This document shows positions 18,101 to 26,069 of a stretch of 50,338 bases of DNA, one piece after another. Source of the DNA: Chitinophagales bacterium (GTDB taxonomy: Bacteria; Bacteroidota; Bacteroidia; Chitinophagales; Saprospiraceae). The notes beneath the pieces are model-generated. The model was not told the origin of the DNA, did no database searches, and saw only the letters and a program-made list of their open reading frames with translations. The stretch covers positions 1 to 50,338 of the forward strand of contig JAKSDI010000009.1 in NCBI GenBank assembly GCA_022360175.1. Reading direction: 5' to 3'. A program made the position numbers and the translations under genes. Within the stretch, counting starts at the first letter, position 1; each line of letters opens with the position of its first letter.

Positions 18101-19359
18101 TTCATAAGGTTTTCAAATAAGGATGTCCACCGAAACTGCTCCAAGGCTTTATCCGGAATGATATAATCTACTTTTCCTTGTGCTTTCCATTGCTCATAAT
18201 ACCGTTTTATGAAAGCTACAATTTGTGCTGCACTTTCTTCAGAAAGGTGATAAACGACCAAACCAGCATTCATTTTTTCAAACAACATTTCAATTTCCTT
18301 GTCTTGTGGGCCATTAATGATAGCAATTACAGGCTTGCGAGCCGCAAAATATTCATATAGTTTTCCTGTTAAGTTGCCATTTAGATCAGAGCTTGAATAA
18401 GTCAATAGAAGATTAATATGAGTTGTAGCTTGCAGTTGGCGAGCTTCATTAAGTGAAATGAACCCATAATCTACAAAATGCCTGTCCAGTTTATACCTAC
18501 TTATATAATTGTCCCAGCTGTTACTATCTTTACCAGCATAATTGATACGGACATTATCGACTCCTTCCTTTAACAAAAGCTGAATACCTTCAAGTAAACG
18601 ATCTGGCTTCCTTTTATCTTTAAATAAAGAGCCTGTGTAAGTTATAGTGAAATGCGGGGATGATTTTTCTACTTTCAGCTCAGTTGATGTAGAGCTGATG
18701 CCATTATAAAGCACATGTGTTGAAGTGCCATAATATTTAAGATGTTTTTCGAGGCCCGCAGAGACAGTTGTTATCAAGTTGGCTCTATGAAAAAAGAATC
18801 GATTGATTTTCTTTTGTAGAATAGGCCAAATAACATTCTTATTAGCAGGATCAACATGTAAATCTCGAAAATCTGCAATCCAGTATAGATGAGGATATTT
18901 GCGTTTGAGTAGATACGCAATGAGATGATCTGAATAAGGACGAAAAGTGGAAAAAAGATGAGTGATATCTTGATTTTTTACTAGCTGGTTCCCTTTTTGG
19001 TAACCTTTAATGATATAGACTATTCCTCCATCGCCTATAAGTATATTGAGTGGGAAACTATCTATTAATCTGGTAATAATAGGGTATAAAAAATGCTTTT
19101 TTGATTGAGTGGAAATCTGAACAGTATTATTAGAACGAAATGAGAGCAATAACCTTCTAAGGTCGTAAGCAGGAATATCGTGTATTGCTTTTACATTTGT
19201 TGTGAGGCTGGAATCTTGCTGGTAGAATTGTCGGTTAGAAGTAGTCAATACGGATGTGTACTGGAAGTATTTCAGGCTTTGTTCATATACGTTCTTCAGC
19301 CGGATTGCTCCTGGTACTTTAACCGGAGGGAAATTATAGTAAATGATCAGCAGGTTCAT
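18085..19359 (-). CDS. Glycosyltransferase family 4
   Basis: This 424-residue GT-B protein starts MNLLIIYYNFPPVKVPGAIR, a common opening for GT4 enzymes of exopolysaccharide loci (PP followed by a Gly/Arg loop). The centre has PHLYWIADFRDLHVDP, the acceptor-side DFRD motif of this subgroup, and the C-terminal part has TITYTGSLFKDKRKPDR, then GNLTGKLYEYFAARKPVIAI in place of a classic EX7E. It overlaps WecB-1 by 16 nt and the next upstream gene by 4 nt, indicating one transcript. Donor and linkage cannot be inferred. Confidence 0.87.
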   Translation of the reverse strand: MNLLIIYYNFPPVKVPGAIRLKNVYEQSLKYFQYTSVLTTSNRQFYQQDSSLTTNVKAIHDIPAYDLRRLLLSFRSNNTVQISTQSKKHFLYPIITRLIDSFPLNILIGDGGIVYIIKGYQKGNQLVKNQDITHLFSTFRPYSDHLIAYLLKRKYPHLYWIADFRDLHVDPANKNVIWPILQKKINRFFFHRANLITTVSAGLEKHLKYYGTSTHVLYNGISSTSTELKVEKSSPHFTITYTGSLFKDKRKPDRLLEGIQLLLKEGVDNVRINYAGKDSNSWDNYISRYKLDRHFVDYGFISLNEARQLQATTHINLLLTYSSSDLNGNLTGKLYEYFAARKPVIAIINGPQDKEIEMLFEKMNAGLVVYHLSEESAAQIVAFIKRYYEQWKAQGKVDYIIPDKALEQFRWTSLFENLMKCIKF

Positions 19360-20507
19360 TTTTGAATCAGTCTTGTCTTAGCTTTCACGGGGTTTTCTAA
19401 AATATGATTACAAATTTTTAGATATTCCTGCACTATGATTTTATCATTATAATATTTCAAAACACGCTGACGTGCTGCTCGTCCCATATCTTCCAACTCA
19501 TGTGTATCTTTATGATAGAATTTCACCATTGCTTCTGCTAAAGCCAGGCTATCTCCTGGTGGCACAGTTAATCCACATTGCTCATCTATAGCATTGCGGC
19601 ATCCTGCAGTATCTGTTGTGATAATAGGTTTTCCCATGGCCATCGCTTCTAATACTGCTCTGGGCATACCTTCCCGATAAGAAGGGAGTACGAATACATC
19701 TACCTGCTTTAGATAAGAACGTACATCCAGGGTTGAACCAAAATATCGGATGTCATGATTAGCTACCCATTGAAGTAATTTAGCTTTGTCTATACTGGCA
19801 GAATTTTTGTCATTTAATTGGCCAACAGCCCAGCACTCTGCCTGTGGGGCTAAACGTTTTAATTGACGAGCTGCATTGACATATTCTCTGATTCCTTTAT
19901 CAACCAATAATCTCCCAATGAAAAGAAAAATAAATTTGTTCTTTTTAGGCTTTGGTAGTGGCCTGAAATGGTTGGTGTTTACCCCCGAGCCAGGAATTAC
20001 ATTCCCCCTATTTCGGCTAATGATACCTTCGCGAACAAAAAAATCGCGATCAGTTGGATTGTGAAAAACGGCAAGAGGAACGTCTCTTAATGCTAATTGA
20101 TATAATAATCTTGCCCCGCGATTTAGCAAATTGCTATGTAAAAAAGCATATCCTAAGCCAGTGACAGTTGGAATACTTAGAATGCCATTCCAGCGAGCAG
20201 CCAGACTGCCATATATATTAGGCTTAATAGTATAATGAAATACTATATCCGGCTTTTCCCTGCGATAAATGCTAAACAACTCGAATAAAAATAAAAGATC
20301 GGAAAATGGATTTTTACGCTGAGCATTAAGGTATTTAATTGGAATATGACGGGTAAAATAACTATCATTTAAATAATGAATATACTCATCTACAGGAGCA
20401 ATTACCAATACTCTATACCCTGATTGCTTCAACGCTTTAATCAGCGGCAATCGGAAGTTGTAAATATTCCAGGTTGTATTGGCCACAATGGCGATAGTGG
20501 CGGCCAT
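19356..20507 (-). CDS. Glycosyltransferase family 4 (PglA/CapM-like)
   Basis: This 383-residue protein begins MAATIAIVANTTWNIYNFRL, and has the DIVFHYTIKPNIYG and TVTGLGYAF segments of the PglA/WbpT/CapM branch of GT4. The nucleotide-sugar domain shows FLFIGRLLVDKGIREY, VFVLPSYREGMPRAVLEAMAMGKPIITTD (EX7E with Glu and Glu around GMPRAVL) and GCRNAID. PglA-like enzymes typically add GalNAc or another HexNAc to an undecaprenyl-linked sugar, so a role as second transferase in the unit is plausible. It overlaps the downstream GT4 gene by 4 nt. Confidence 0.88.
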   Translation of the reverse strand: MAATIAIVANTTWNIYNFRLPLIKALKQSGYRVLVIAPVDEYIHYLNDSYFTRHIPIKYLNAQRKNPFSDLLFLFELFSIYRREKPDIVFHYTIKPNIYGSLAARWNGILSIPTVTGLGYAFLHSNLLNRGARLLYQLALRDVPLAVFHNPTDRDFFVREGIISRNRGNVIPGSGVNTNHFRPLPKPKKNKFIFLFIGRLLVDKGIREYVNAARQLKRLAPQAECWAVGQLNDKNSASIDKAKLLQWVANHDIRYFGSTLDVRSYLKQVDVFVLPSYREGMPRAVLEAMAMGKPIITTDTAGCRNAIDEQCGLTVPPGDSLALAEAMVKFYHKDTHELEDMGRAARQRVLKYYNDKIIVQEYLKICNHILENPVKAKTRLIQK

Positions 20508-20575
20508 GTTTTTGTGAATTTGTTGGTCGCCATAAATATACAGAGATTAAAGATATTCTGGAATACTCTTACTTT

Positions 20576-21643
20576 TTACTGAATCTTTTTCACCACTTCT
20601 TTGATCTCCTGTTCTCTGCTCTTGGGCCATATCAATAGAATATTGCCTTCATCTACTACTATATAGTCTTCCAAACCTCCCATGACTACCAATTTGTCTT
20701 TGGGCACGCGCACCAGGCTATTTTTTACATCATAGCTGTGAATGCGCTCTCCTTGTAAGACATTACCATCTTCGCTTTTAGTACACTCGGCGTGCAGGGA
20801 TGCCCAGGTACCAAGGTCCGACCATCCAAACTCACTTGGAAGTGTGTATATATTGTCAGCATTTTCCATGATAGCATAGTCCACTGAAATAGATGGGGTA
20901 GTGGGGTAGGCTTCGTCAATGAAGGCTTGCTCCCCGGCAGTATTATAATGGTATGCTCCCGCTGCTAATATATCGTGAATAGCTGTAGCATGCTTTCGGA
21001 AAGCCTCTAGAATATTGCCAACTTTCCAAAGGAATATTCCCGCATTCCAAAAGTAATTGCCTGCTGCCAGGTATTTTTCTGCCGTTGCCCGATCTGGCTT
21101 TTCCCTAAAAGAAGCCACAGAAAGCGGACTTGCCAATTCAGCCCTCACCTCGGCACTACTCACCTCTATATATCCATACCCCGTATCTGGCCTACTTGGC
21201 TGAATACCCAATGTAAGTAATGCATCGTTTTCGTCTGTAAAAGCCAGCCCTGTTTGCAGGCTGCGAATGAATTCGTCTTCTTTTAAAATAATGTGGTCAC
21301 TGGGAGCAACCACCATATTCGCTTCCGGATTAAGTGATTGTAGCTTAAATGCGGTATATGCAATGCACGGAGCAGTATTATTTCTTGATGGTTCTGTAAG
21401 GATTTGATTATCTGTAAGCTCAGGAAGGTGTTGTTTGACTAAATCTTTGTATTGCTTGTTGGTAACTATAAAGATATTTTCAGCAGGACAAAGCTTTAAA
21501 AAGCGCTCAAAAGTAAGCCGTATTAAGGATTTTCCAACTCCCATGATATCCAAAAACTGCTTAGGATGCTCTGTACGGCTTGCTGGCCAAAAACGACTGC
21601 CTATACCACCAGCCATGATTGCTACATATGTGTTGTTATTCAT
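20576..21643 (-). CDS. manC: Mannose-1-phosphate guanylyltransferase
   Basis: The 355-residue protein has the nucleotidyltransferase signature AGGIGSRFWPASRTEHPKQF (residues 11-30), PSDH (114-117), GYGYIE (155-160), FREKPD (179-184) and NAGIFLWK (200-207). It makes GDP-mannose from GTP and mannose-1-phosphate, feeding mannose, fucose, rhamnose-type or perosamine residues. It lacks the C-terminal isomerase domain of bifunctional ManC/AlgA enzymes, so mannose-6-phosphate isomerase must be elsewhere. The gene is 68 bp downstream of nothing but a short gap before the GT4 run, so the cluster genes may share transcripts with it. Confidence 0.93.
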   Translation of the reverse strand: MNNNTYVAIMAGGIGSRFWPASRTEHPKQFLDIMGVGKSLIRLTFERFLKLCPAENIFIVTNKQYKDLVKQHLPELTDNQILTEPSRNNTAPCIAYTAFKLQSLNPEANMVVAPSDHIILKEDEFIRSLQTGLAFTDENDALLTLGIQPSRPDTGYGYIEVSSAEVRAELASPLSVASFREKPDRATAEKYLAAGNYFWNAGIFLWKVGNILEAFRKHATAIHDILAAGAYHYNTAGEQAFIDEAYPTTPSISVDYAIMENADNIYTLPSEFGWSDLGTWASLHAECTKSEDGNVLQGERIHSYDVKNSLVRVPKDKLVVMGGLEDYIVVDEGNILLIWPKSREQEIKEVVKKIQ

Positions 21644-21767
21644 TTTTTGCTAACGCGTTTACTTTTCTAGGTTGATTATTAAATACATGGGTAAATATAG
21701 GAAAGTTTAGATTTGTTAAGGGGAATTTATGTTTCATTAAAGGGACGTTATTGAGAGCTATCTTTTA

Positions 21768-22916
21768 TTAGCTGTTTTTCCACGATAAAACTTTCACATC
21801 TTTTATTGTAAAGCTATCATCTCCACCAAATATTAGTTGTTTTTGGACAGGTAAAGTTGCCAATTTTTCTACTTTGTGTAGGTTACTATGAAGTTTATCT
21901 TTATAGGTACGACTGGCTTTTATCTCAGTAATTATTAGCGTGCCAGGGGTTTCTTCTAATAAATCTACTTCTACCTGATTACTATCGCGATAGTAATAAA
22001 GACGAGGCTCATTGCCAGAATGATATCTGCTTTTCATGGCATCAGCTATAATAAGGTTTTCAAATAATGCTCCTAGTTGGTAATAATTGACTACATCTCC
22101 GGGACTCTGTATATTGAGCAAATAACAGAGTAATCCTGTATCATAAAAATATAATTTAGGACTTTTAGTAATACGTTTACCAAAATTTTTATAGTATGGG
22201 GGTAGCCGAAAGACTATATAACTTTGTTCTAATACAGAGAACCAGGATTGAATAGTCGGAACGCTTACACCCACCATTTTAGCAATAGCGGAGTAATTAA
22301 GTACCTGTGCGGCATAAGATGCACAGGTTTGTAAAAAACGCCTAAAGGAATTTAAGTTAGTAGCAGAAATCAATCCACTGACATCTCTTTCTATATAACT
22401 GGAAACGTAGCTAGGATAGAATAGACGTGGAGGTATATTCGTGTCAAATTGAGCGGGGTAAAATCCATTATATATAGCTGTTTCATAATCATAAGAATAT
22501 TCCTTGCTTGACTGAATTTCATTTATATCTAACGGAAATAAACGGGCAATTCCTGCCCTGCCTGCTAGTGATTGTGTAATGTTTTGTCTAAGTAAAAAGT
22601 TTTGGGAACCAGATAGAATATATCGTCCTGGTGTACGATGTTCATCTACTGCTGTTTGTAAGTATGAAAACAACTCCGGAACTCTTTGTGCTTCATCAAA
22701 AATTACTTGATTTTTATATTGTAAAAGAAAGCTTCTGGGATCTTCCATTGCCCTGGATTGTTTATCCGGGTCTTCTAACGAGATATAAGTATAATCTCTA
22801 AATAAGTGTTTTAATAAAGTTGTCTTTCCTGCTTGACGGGGACCTGTTAAGCTGATTATAGGGAAGTATAAGCTTAATTCTTCAAGATGTTTAGTGAGTC
22901 TTCTGGGTATTAACAT
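21768..22916 (-). CDS. AAA_14/DUF4143 family ATPase
   Basis: This 382-residue protein has a P-loop (GPRQAGKT, residues 25-32), Walker B with an extra acid (VIFDEAQ, 71-77), a sensor segment YILSGSQNF and SLAGRAG, then a winged-helix-like linker (YSAIAKMVGVSVPTIQSWFSVLE) and a DUF4143 C-terminal domain. The end contains VEVDLLEE and ITEIKAS, the D...ExK pattern of PD-(D/E)XK nuclease folds. The family is widespread, sporadically distributed and of unknown function. It looks like an accessory gene dropped into the sugar locus: it has no overlap with neighbours and its own palindromic upstream region. The start ATG overlaps the palindrome by one base. Confidence 0.9.
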   Translation of the reverse strand: MLIPRRLTKHLEELSLYFPIISLTGPRQAGKTTLLKHLFRDYTYISLEDPDKQSRAMEDPRSFLLQYKNQVIFDEAQRVPELFSYLQTAVDEHRTPGRYILSGSQNFLLRQNITQSLAGRAGIARLFPLDINEIQSSKEYSYDYETAIYNGFYPAQFDTNIPPRLFYPSYVSSYIERDVSGLISATNLNSFRRFLQTCASYAAQVLNYSAIAKMVGVSVPTIQSWFSVLEQSYIVFRLPPYYKNFGKRITKSPKLYFYDTGLLCYLLNIQSPGDVVNYYQLGALFENLIIADAMKSRYHSGNEPRLYYYRDSNQVEVDLLEETPGTLIITEIKASRTYKDKLHSNLHKVEKLATLPVQKQLIFGGDDSFTIKDVKVLSWKNS

Positions 22917-22954
22917 TTATGTAAATTTAAAGTCTGACTTTAAATTTACATAAA
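22916..22954. promoter_or_regulatory. Perfect 39-bp palindrome at the DUF4143 ATPase start codon
   Basis: TTTATGTAAATTTAAAGTC at 22916-22934 is exactly complementary to the segment at 22936-22954, with a single-base spacer. The left edge is the A of the ATPase start codon (minus strand). As DNA it is a strong dimer-binding operator candidate; as RNA it would form a 19-bp stem hiding the start site. It is not followed by a T-tract in the direction of transcription and lies 219 bp after the capD stop, so a capD terminator is less likely. Confidence 0.75.
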
Positions 22955-23085
22955 AATTTCAAAAAACAAATGAATACCCTCCTCCAGATTGTCTTCTTTT
23001 CTGACGGCCTAAATAAGAATCACTCATTCTGGAGATATTTTTATACTGTATCAGCGTAAACTCACGGAAAGCTTGTTAAACGTTC

Positions 23086-23171
23086 CTATTTTCTAATTCT
23101 TTCCAATGCTTCTATATATTCTGATTTTATCTTCTGTAAAAACAATAGCTAGAGGAAGCTGAAATCGATAT
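23086..23171 (-). pseudogene. Decayed C-terminal gene fragment after capD
   Basis: On the minus strand this gap reads KYRFQLPLAIVFTEDKI in one frame, then after a one-base shift EYIEALERIRK followed by TAG at 23086-23088. Both parts look like real protein sequence and join cleanly if one base is removed, suggesting a frameshifted tail of a lost gene. The family is not recognised. It begins next to the capD stop, so the lost gene was truncated there. Chance coding-like sequence in AT-rich DNA is possible. Confidence 0.4.
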
Positions 23172-23172
23172 T

Positions 23173-25110
23173 TTACTGTGCTCGTTCAAATTCCGAATTG
23201 GAACTTCTTTTATCCAGCTTAGCAAAAGTGGAGTTCTGACTGGTAAATTCAGGAACTACTTCTTTCATTAATTTAACTAATTCCTGTTCAGGATGGCCTG
23301 CTCTGGCCATAAATACTAATTGATCTAACATAGGGGAAATATCCGCAAAGCGGTAAGCACGCACGGCTGCTTTACGAATTTTTGGATGGTGGGTTTTGAT
23401 GACATCTTCTTCCTTATCCAGGAGTTCTTCAGTAAGTTTTTCGCCCGGGCGTAAGCCAGTGAATACGATGTCAATATCTTTGCCAACTTTCAATCCAGCC
23501 ATTTGGATCATTTTTTCGGCTAACTCAACGATTTTTACAGGTTCACCCATATCAAAGATATAAATTTCGCCTCCTTTGCCCATTGCACCTGCTTCTAATA
23601 CTAACTGACAAGCTTCTGGAATGGTCATGAAATAGCGAGTTACATCCTTATGGGTAACAGTAACGGCCTGACGTTTTTCAATTTGACGACGGAATATAGG
23701 TATTACAGAACCATTCGAACCTAATACGTTGCCAAATCTTGTTGTAATAAACTGAGTATCATTATCTCTGCAATAATTAAGCGATTGGACATAAATCTCA
23801 GCAATTCGTTTAGAGGCTCCCATAATATTGCCCGGTTTTACAGCTTTGTCTGTAGATACCATCACAAACTTATGAACACCTATATCTGAAGCAAGCTTAG
23901 CAACATTCATGGTACCTTGTACATTAGCTTTAATCGCTTCGGCAGGAAATTTTTCCATAATCGGAACATGCTTATATGCAGCCGCATGGAAAACGTATTC
24001 TGGGCGATAATGGAAGAACATATTTTCCATCATTTCAAAATCCCTTACATCACCAATGATGGCTTCGAATACACCTGTTTTTGCTTCTTTTTTCAAATGG
24101 AGTTCAATCTCTGCGAGTGGTGTTTCGGCAATATCTATACCAATAAGTTTCTTAGGGCCGTATTCCAATAGCTGCCGAACAATTTCACTTCCTATAGAAC
24201 CGGCACATCCAGTTACCATTACTACCTTACCACGGATACTTTCCATCACTTTTTGTTCATCCAATCGGATAGGAGGGCGGTTGAGTAAATCTTCAAAACG
24301 AATATCCTTCAATTGGCCAATATGGAGGGTATCATTTAGCCAGTCTTCAGTAGGAGGTACTTTCAGTACTTTTACATGGTTCTCAAGACATTGATTGATA
24401 AACTCTACTCTTCTTGGATCATGAAGGTCATTAATACCTATTATGGCTACTTTTATGTCGTATTTTTTAACGACTTCTTTGAAAGAAGTTTGCGGGTTAT
24501 ATACCCTGATGCCATTGAGCAGTTTACCATATATTTTATCGCTATCATCAAAGAAAGCAACAACTCGATAATTATGCGAACCATTGTGTTTCAATACTCT
24601 TACTAGCATCGCTCCTAATTCACCTGCACCAAAAACAACCGTGTTAATTCGTGAGTTGCGCTGCATACGTAAGCGGTCAATAAGTAGCCTAAGTACAATC
24701 CGAAAACCACTAGATAGTATATAGAGTATTAAAAAATCTACAACAACTACAGGCAGGATTTCTTCGCGGGGAAGTAGGCCAGGAATAAGATAAAGCAGCA
24801 TTACAAAAACTACTGAAGAGCTGGCCACGGCATAAAAGACATTTTTATAATCTTTCTCACCAATATAGCGAATAATGATTAGGTAAGTTTTGAAAATAAC
24901 AAAAGCCCAACTTCGGAGTACAAGCAACAATAAAGTTGCCCAGCCAATTAAGTTAAAGGCTTTAACTAAATCAAACTTACAAGCAATTAATAGAGCTGCA
25001 CAGTAGGAAAAAATGGCAAAGGTGAAATCTATACCTAAGATAACCAATTTAGATATGTATCCATTGGTTTGTGCGCTATTCCGGTCTAAAAGTCTGGTTA
25101 ATGGGAGCAT
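23173..25110 (-). CDS. capD: CapD/FlaA1-type polysaccharide nucleotide-sugar dehydratase
   Basis: This 645-residue membrane protein has four N-terminal helices (about residues 20-145), a first Rossmann domain with GAGELG (161-166), and a second catalytic SDR domain with TGCAGSIGSE (300-309). The active site reads VMVST (Ser419) and IMGASK (Met430, Lys434), the Ser-Met-Lys variant of the SDR triad characteristic of WbpM/FlaA1 UDP-GlcNAc C4,C6-dehydratases. It should convert UDP-GlcNAc to a UDP-4-keto-6-deoxy-HexNAc at the membrane, the precursor of QuiNAc, FucNAc or bacillosamine-type sugars. A 191-bp leader separates it from the Uma2 gene; I see no clear promoter box there. Confidence 0.92.
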   Translation of the reverse strand: MLPLTRLLDRNSAQTNGYISKLVILGIDFTFAIFSYCAALLIACKFDLVKAFNLIGWATLLLLVLRSWAFVIFKTYLIIIRYIGEKDYKNVFYAVASSSVVFVMLLYLIPGLLPREEILPVVVVDFLILYILSSGFRIVLRLLIDRLRMQRNSRINTVVFGAGELGAMLVRVLKHNGSHNYRVVAFFDDSDKIYGKLLNGIRVYNPQTSFKEVVKKYDIKVAIIGINDLHDPRRVEFINQCLENHVKVLKVPPTEDWLNDTLHIGQLKDIRFEDLLNRPPIRLDEQKVMESIRGKVVMVTGCAGSIGSEIVRQLLEYGPKKLIGIDIAETPLAEIELHLKKEAKTGVFEAIIGDVRDFEMMENMFFHYRPEYVFHAAAYKHVPIMEKFPAEAIKANVQGTMNVAKLASDIGVHKFVMVSTDKAVKPGNIMGASKRIAEIYVQSLNYCRDNDTQFITTRFGNVLGSNGSVIPIFRRQIEKRQAVTVTHKDVTRYFMTIPEACQLVLEAGAMGKGGEIYIFDMGEPVKIVELAEKMIQMAGLKVGKDIDIVFTGLRPGEKLTEELLDKEEDVIKTHHPKIRKAAVRAYRFADISPMLDQLVFMARAGHPEQELVKLMKEVVPEFTSQNSTFAKLDKRSSNSEFERAQ

Positions 25111-25301
25111 ATGGTTAATGGGTTAAATTCATGGGAAAAAATGACGCTCCTGTGCTTATTGTTCCGTTAAAGTTATAAATAGAGGGTTTAGGTATGGGAA
25201 GTGTGTTAGAGTGTTCGTGTAGCGTAAAATTAGTAATATATACGATGTTTTGTTAATGTTCGGATTAAATTTTCGTTAAATATATATATTAATAATTACA
25301 T

Positions 25302-25886
25302 CTATGCCGTAAAAACTTCTTTTAAATCAATTTTGAGGTCAGGGAGGGTACTGGAAATAATGGATTGTGATTCTGTATATGGCTTAAGTCCAATATATTT
25401 ACCTTCTTCGTTGAGTATGTACACAAAAACAGCTTTGTCTTTGGGCTCAATTAACCAATATTCTTTTACACCAGCTTCTTGATAAAGATCGTACTTTCGG
25501 TTCATCTCATGCTGAGTATTTCCTGGAGAAAGCACTTCAATGATCAAATCCGGGGCACCAATACAACCGCGTTCATCAAGTTTATCATTATCGCATATAA
25601 TACACAGATCAGGTTGTACAACGGTAAATTGACCCTTTGAATCTTCTGATACTGGTAATCGAACATCAAAAGGGGCTACGAATACCTGACAGGGCCGAGT
25701 TCGAAAAAAACTCCATAATAAACCAGTTAGTTGGACAACTATCTGCTGATGTAATCTAGAAGGGGCTGGAGATATTTTAAATATTTTACCCTTAATGAGT
25801 TCTACCCGTTCCTTAAAATGCCACATCAAATAATCCTGATAGGAATATTTTTGATTGAAATCTAACTGATTGATATCTGCAATCAT
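25302..25886 (-). CDS. Uma2 family (DUF820) endonuclease-fold protein
   Basis: I choose ATG 25886 (MIADINQLDF), preceded by AAAAAGG, giving 194 residues; ATGs at 25910 and 25952 would extend it. The core matches Uma2/DUF820: YLMWHFKERVELIKGKIF, PSRLHQQIVVQL, VVQPDLCIICD, GAPDLIIEVLSPGN, and YQEAGVKEYWLIEP. The PD...(D/E)VLS pattern belongs to the PD-(D/E)XK nuclease fold. The biological role of these abundant proteins, common in cyanobacteria and Bacteroidota, is unknown. It is not an expected part of polysaccharide synthesis and probably sits here by insertion. Confidence 0.88.
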   Translation of the reverse strand: MIADINQLDFNQKYSYQDYLMWHFKERVELIKGKIFKISPAPSRLHQQIVVQLTGLLWSFFRTRPCQVFVAPFDVRLPVSEDSKGQFTVVQPDLCIICDNDKLDERGCIGAPDLIIEVLSPGNTQHEMNRKYDLYQEAGVKEYWLIEPKDKAVFVYILNEEGKYIGLKPYTESQSIISSTLPDLKIDLKEVFTA

Positions 25887-26069
25887 TTTTACCTTTTTGT
25901 AAAGATGCATATTTTTTACATTACAGGCAATGATAGAAATATAGGGTATCAATTAGAGCCTACATCAACCATTTTTCCATTATACTTACAAGAGGTATTA
26001 TAGGCGTCACTGAGCTACGAAATTAGAGTATAGAAATAAAGTTTTATCTATTGAATTCACAGATTTTAT

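Noticed and set aside
21768-25886. A defence island made of the DUF4143 ATPase and the Uma2 protein
   Set aside because: They are separated by capD, are not cotranscribed in an obvious way, and no recognised defence gene is nearby.
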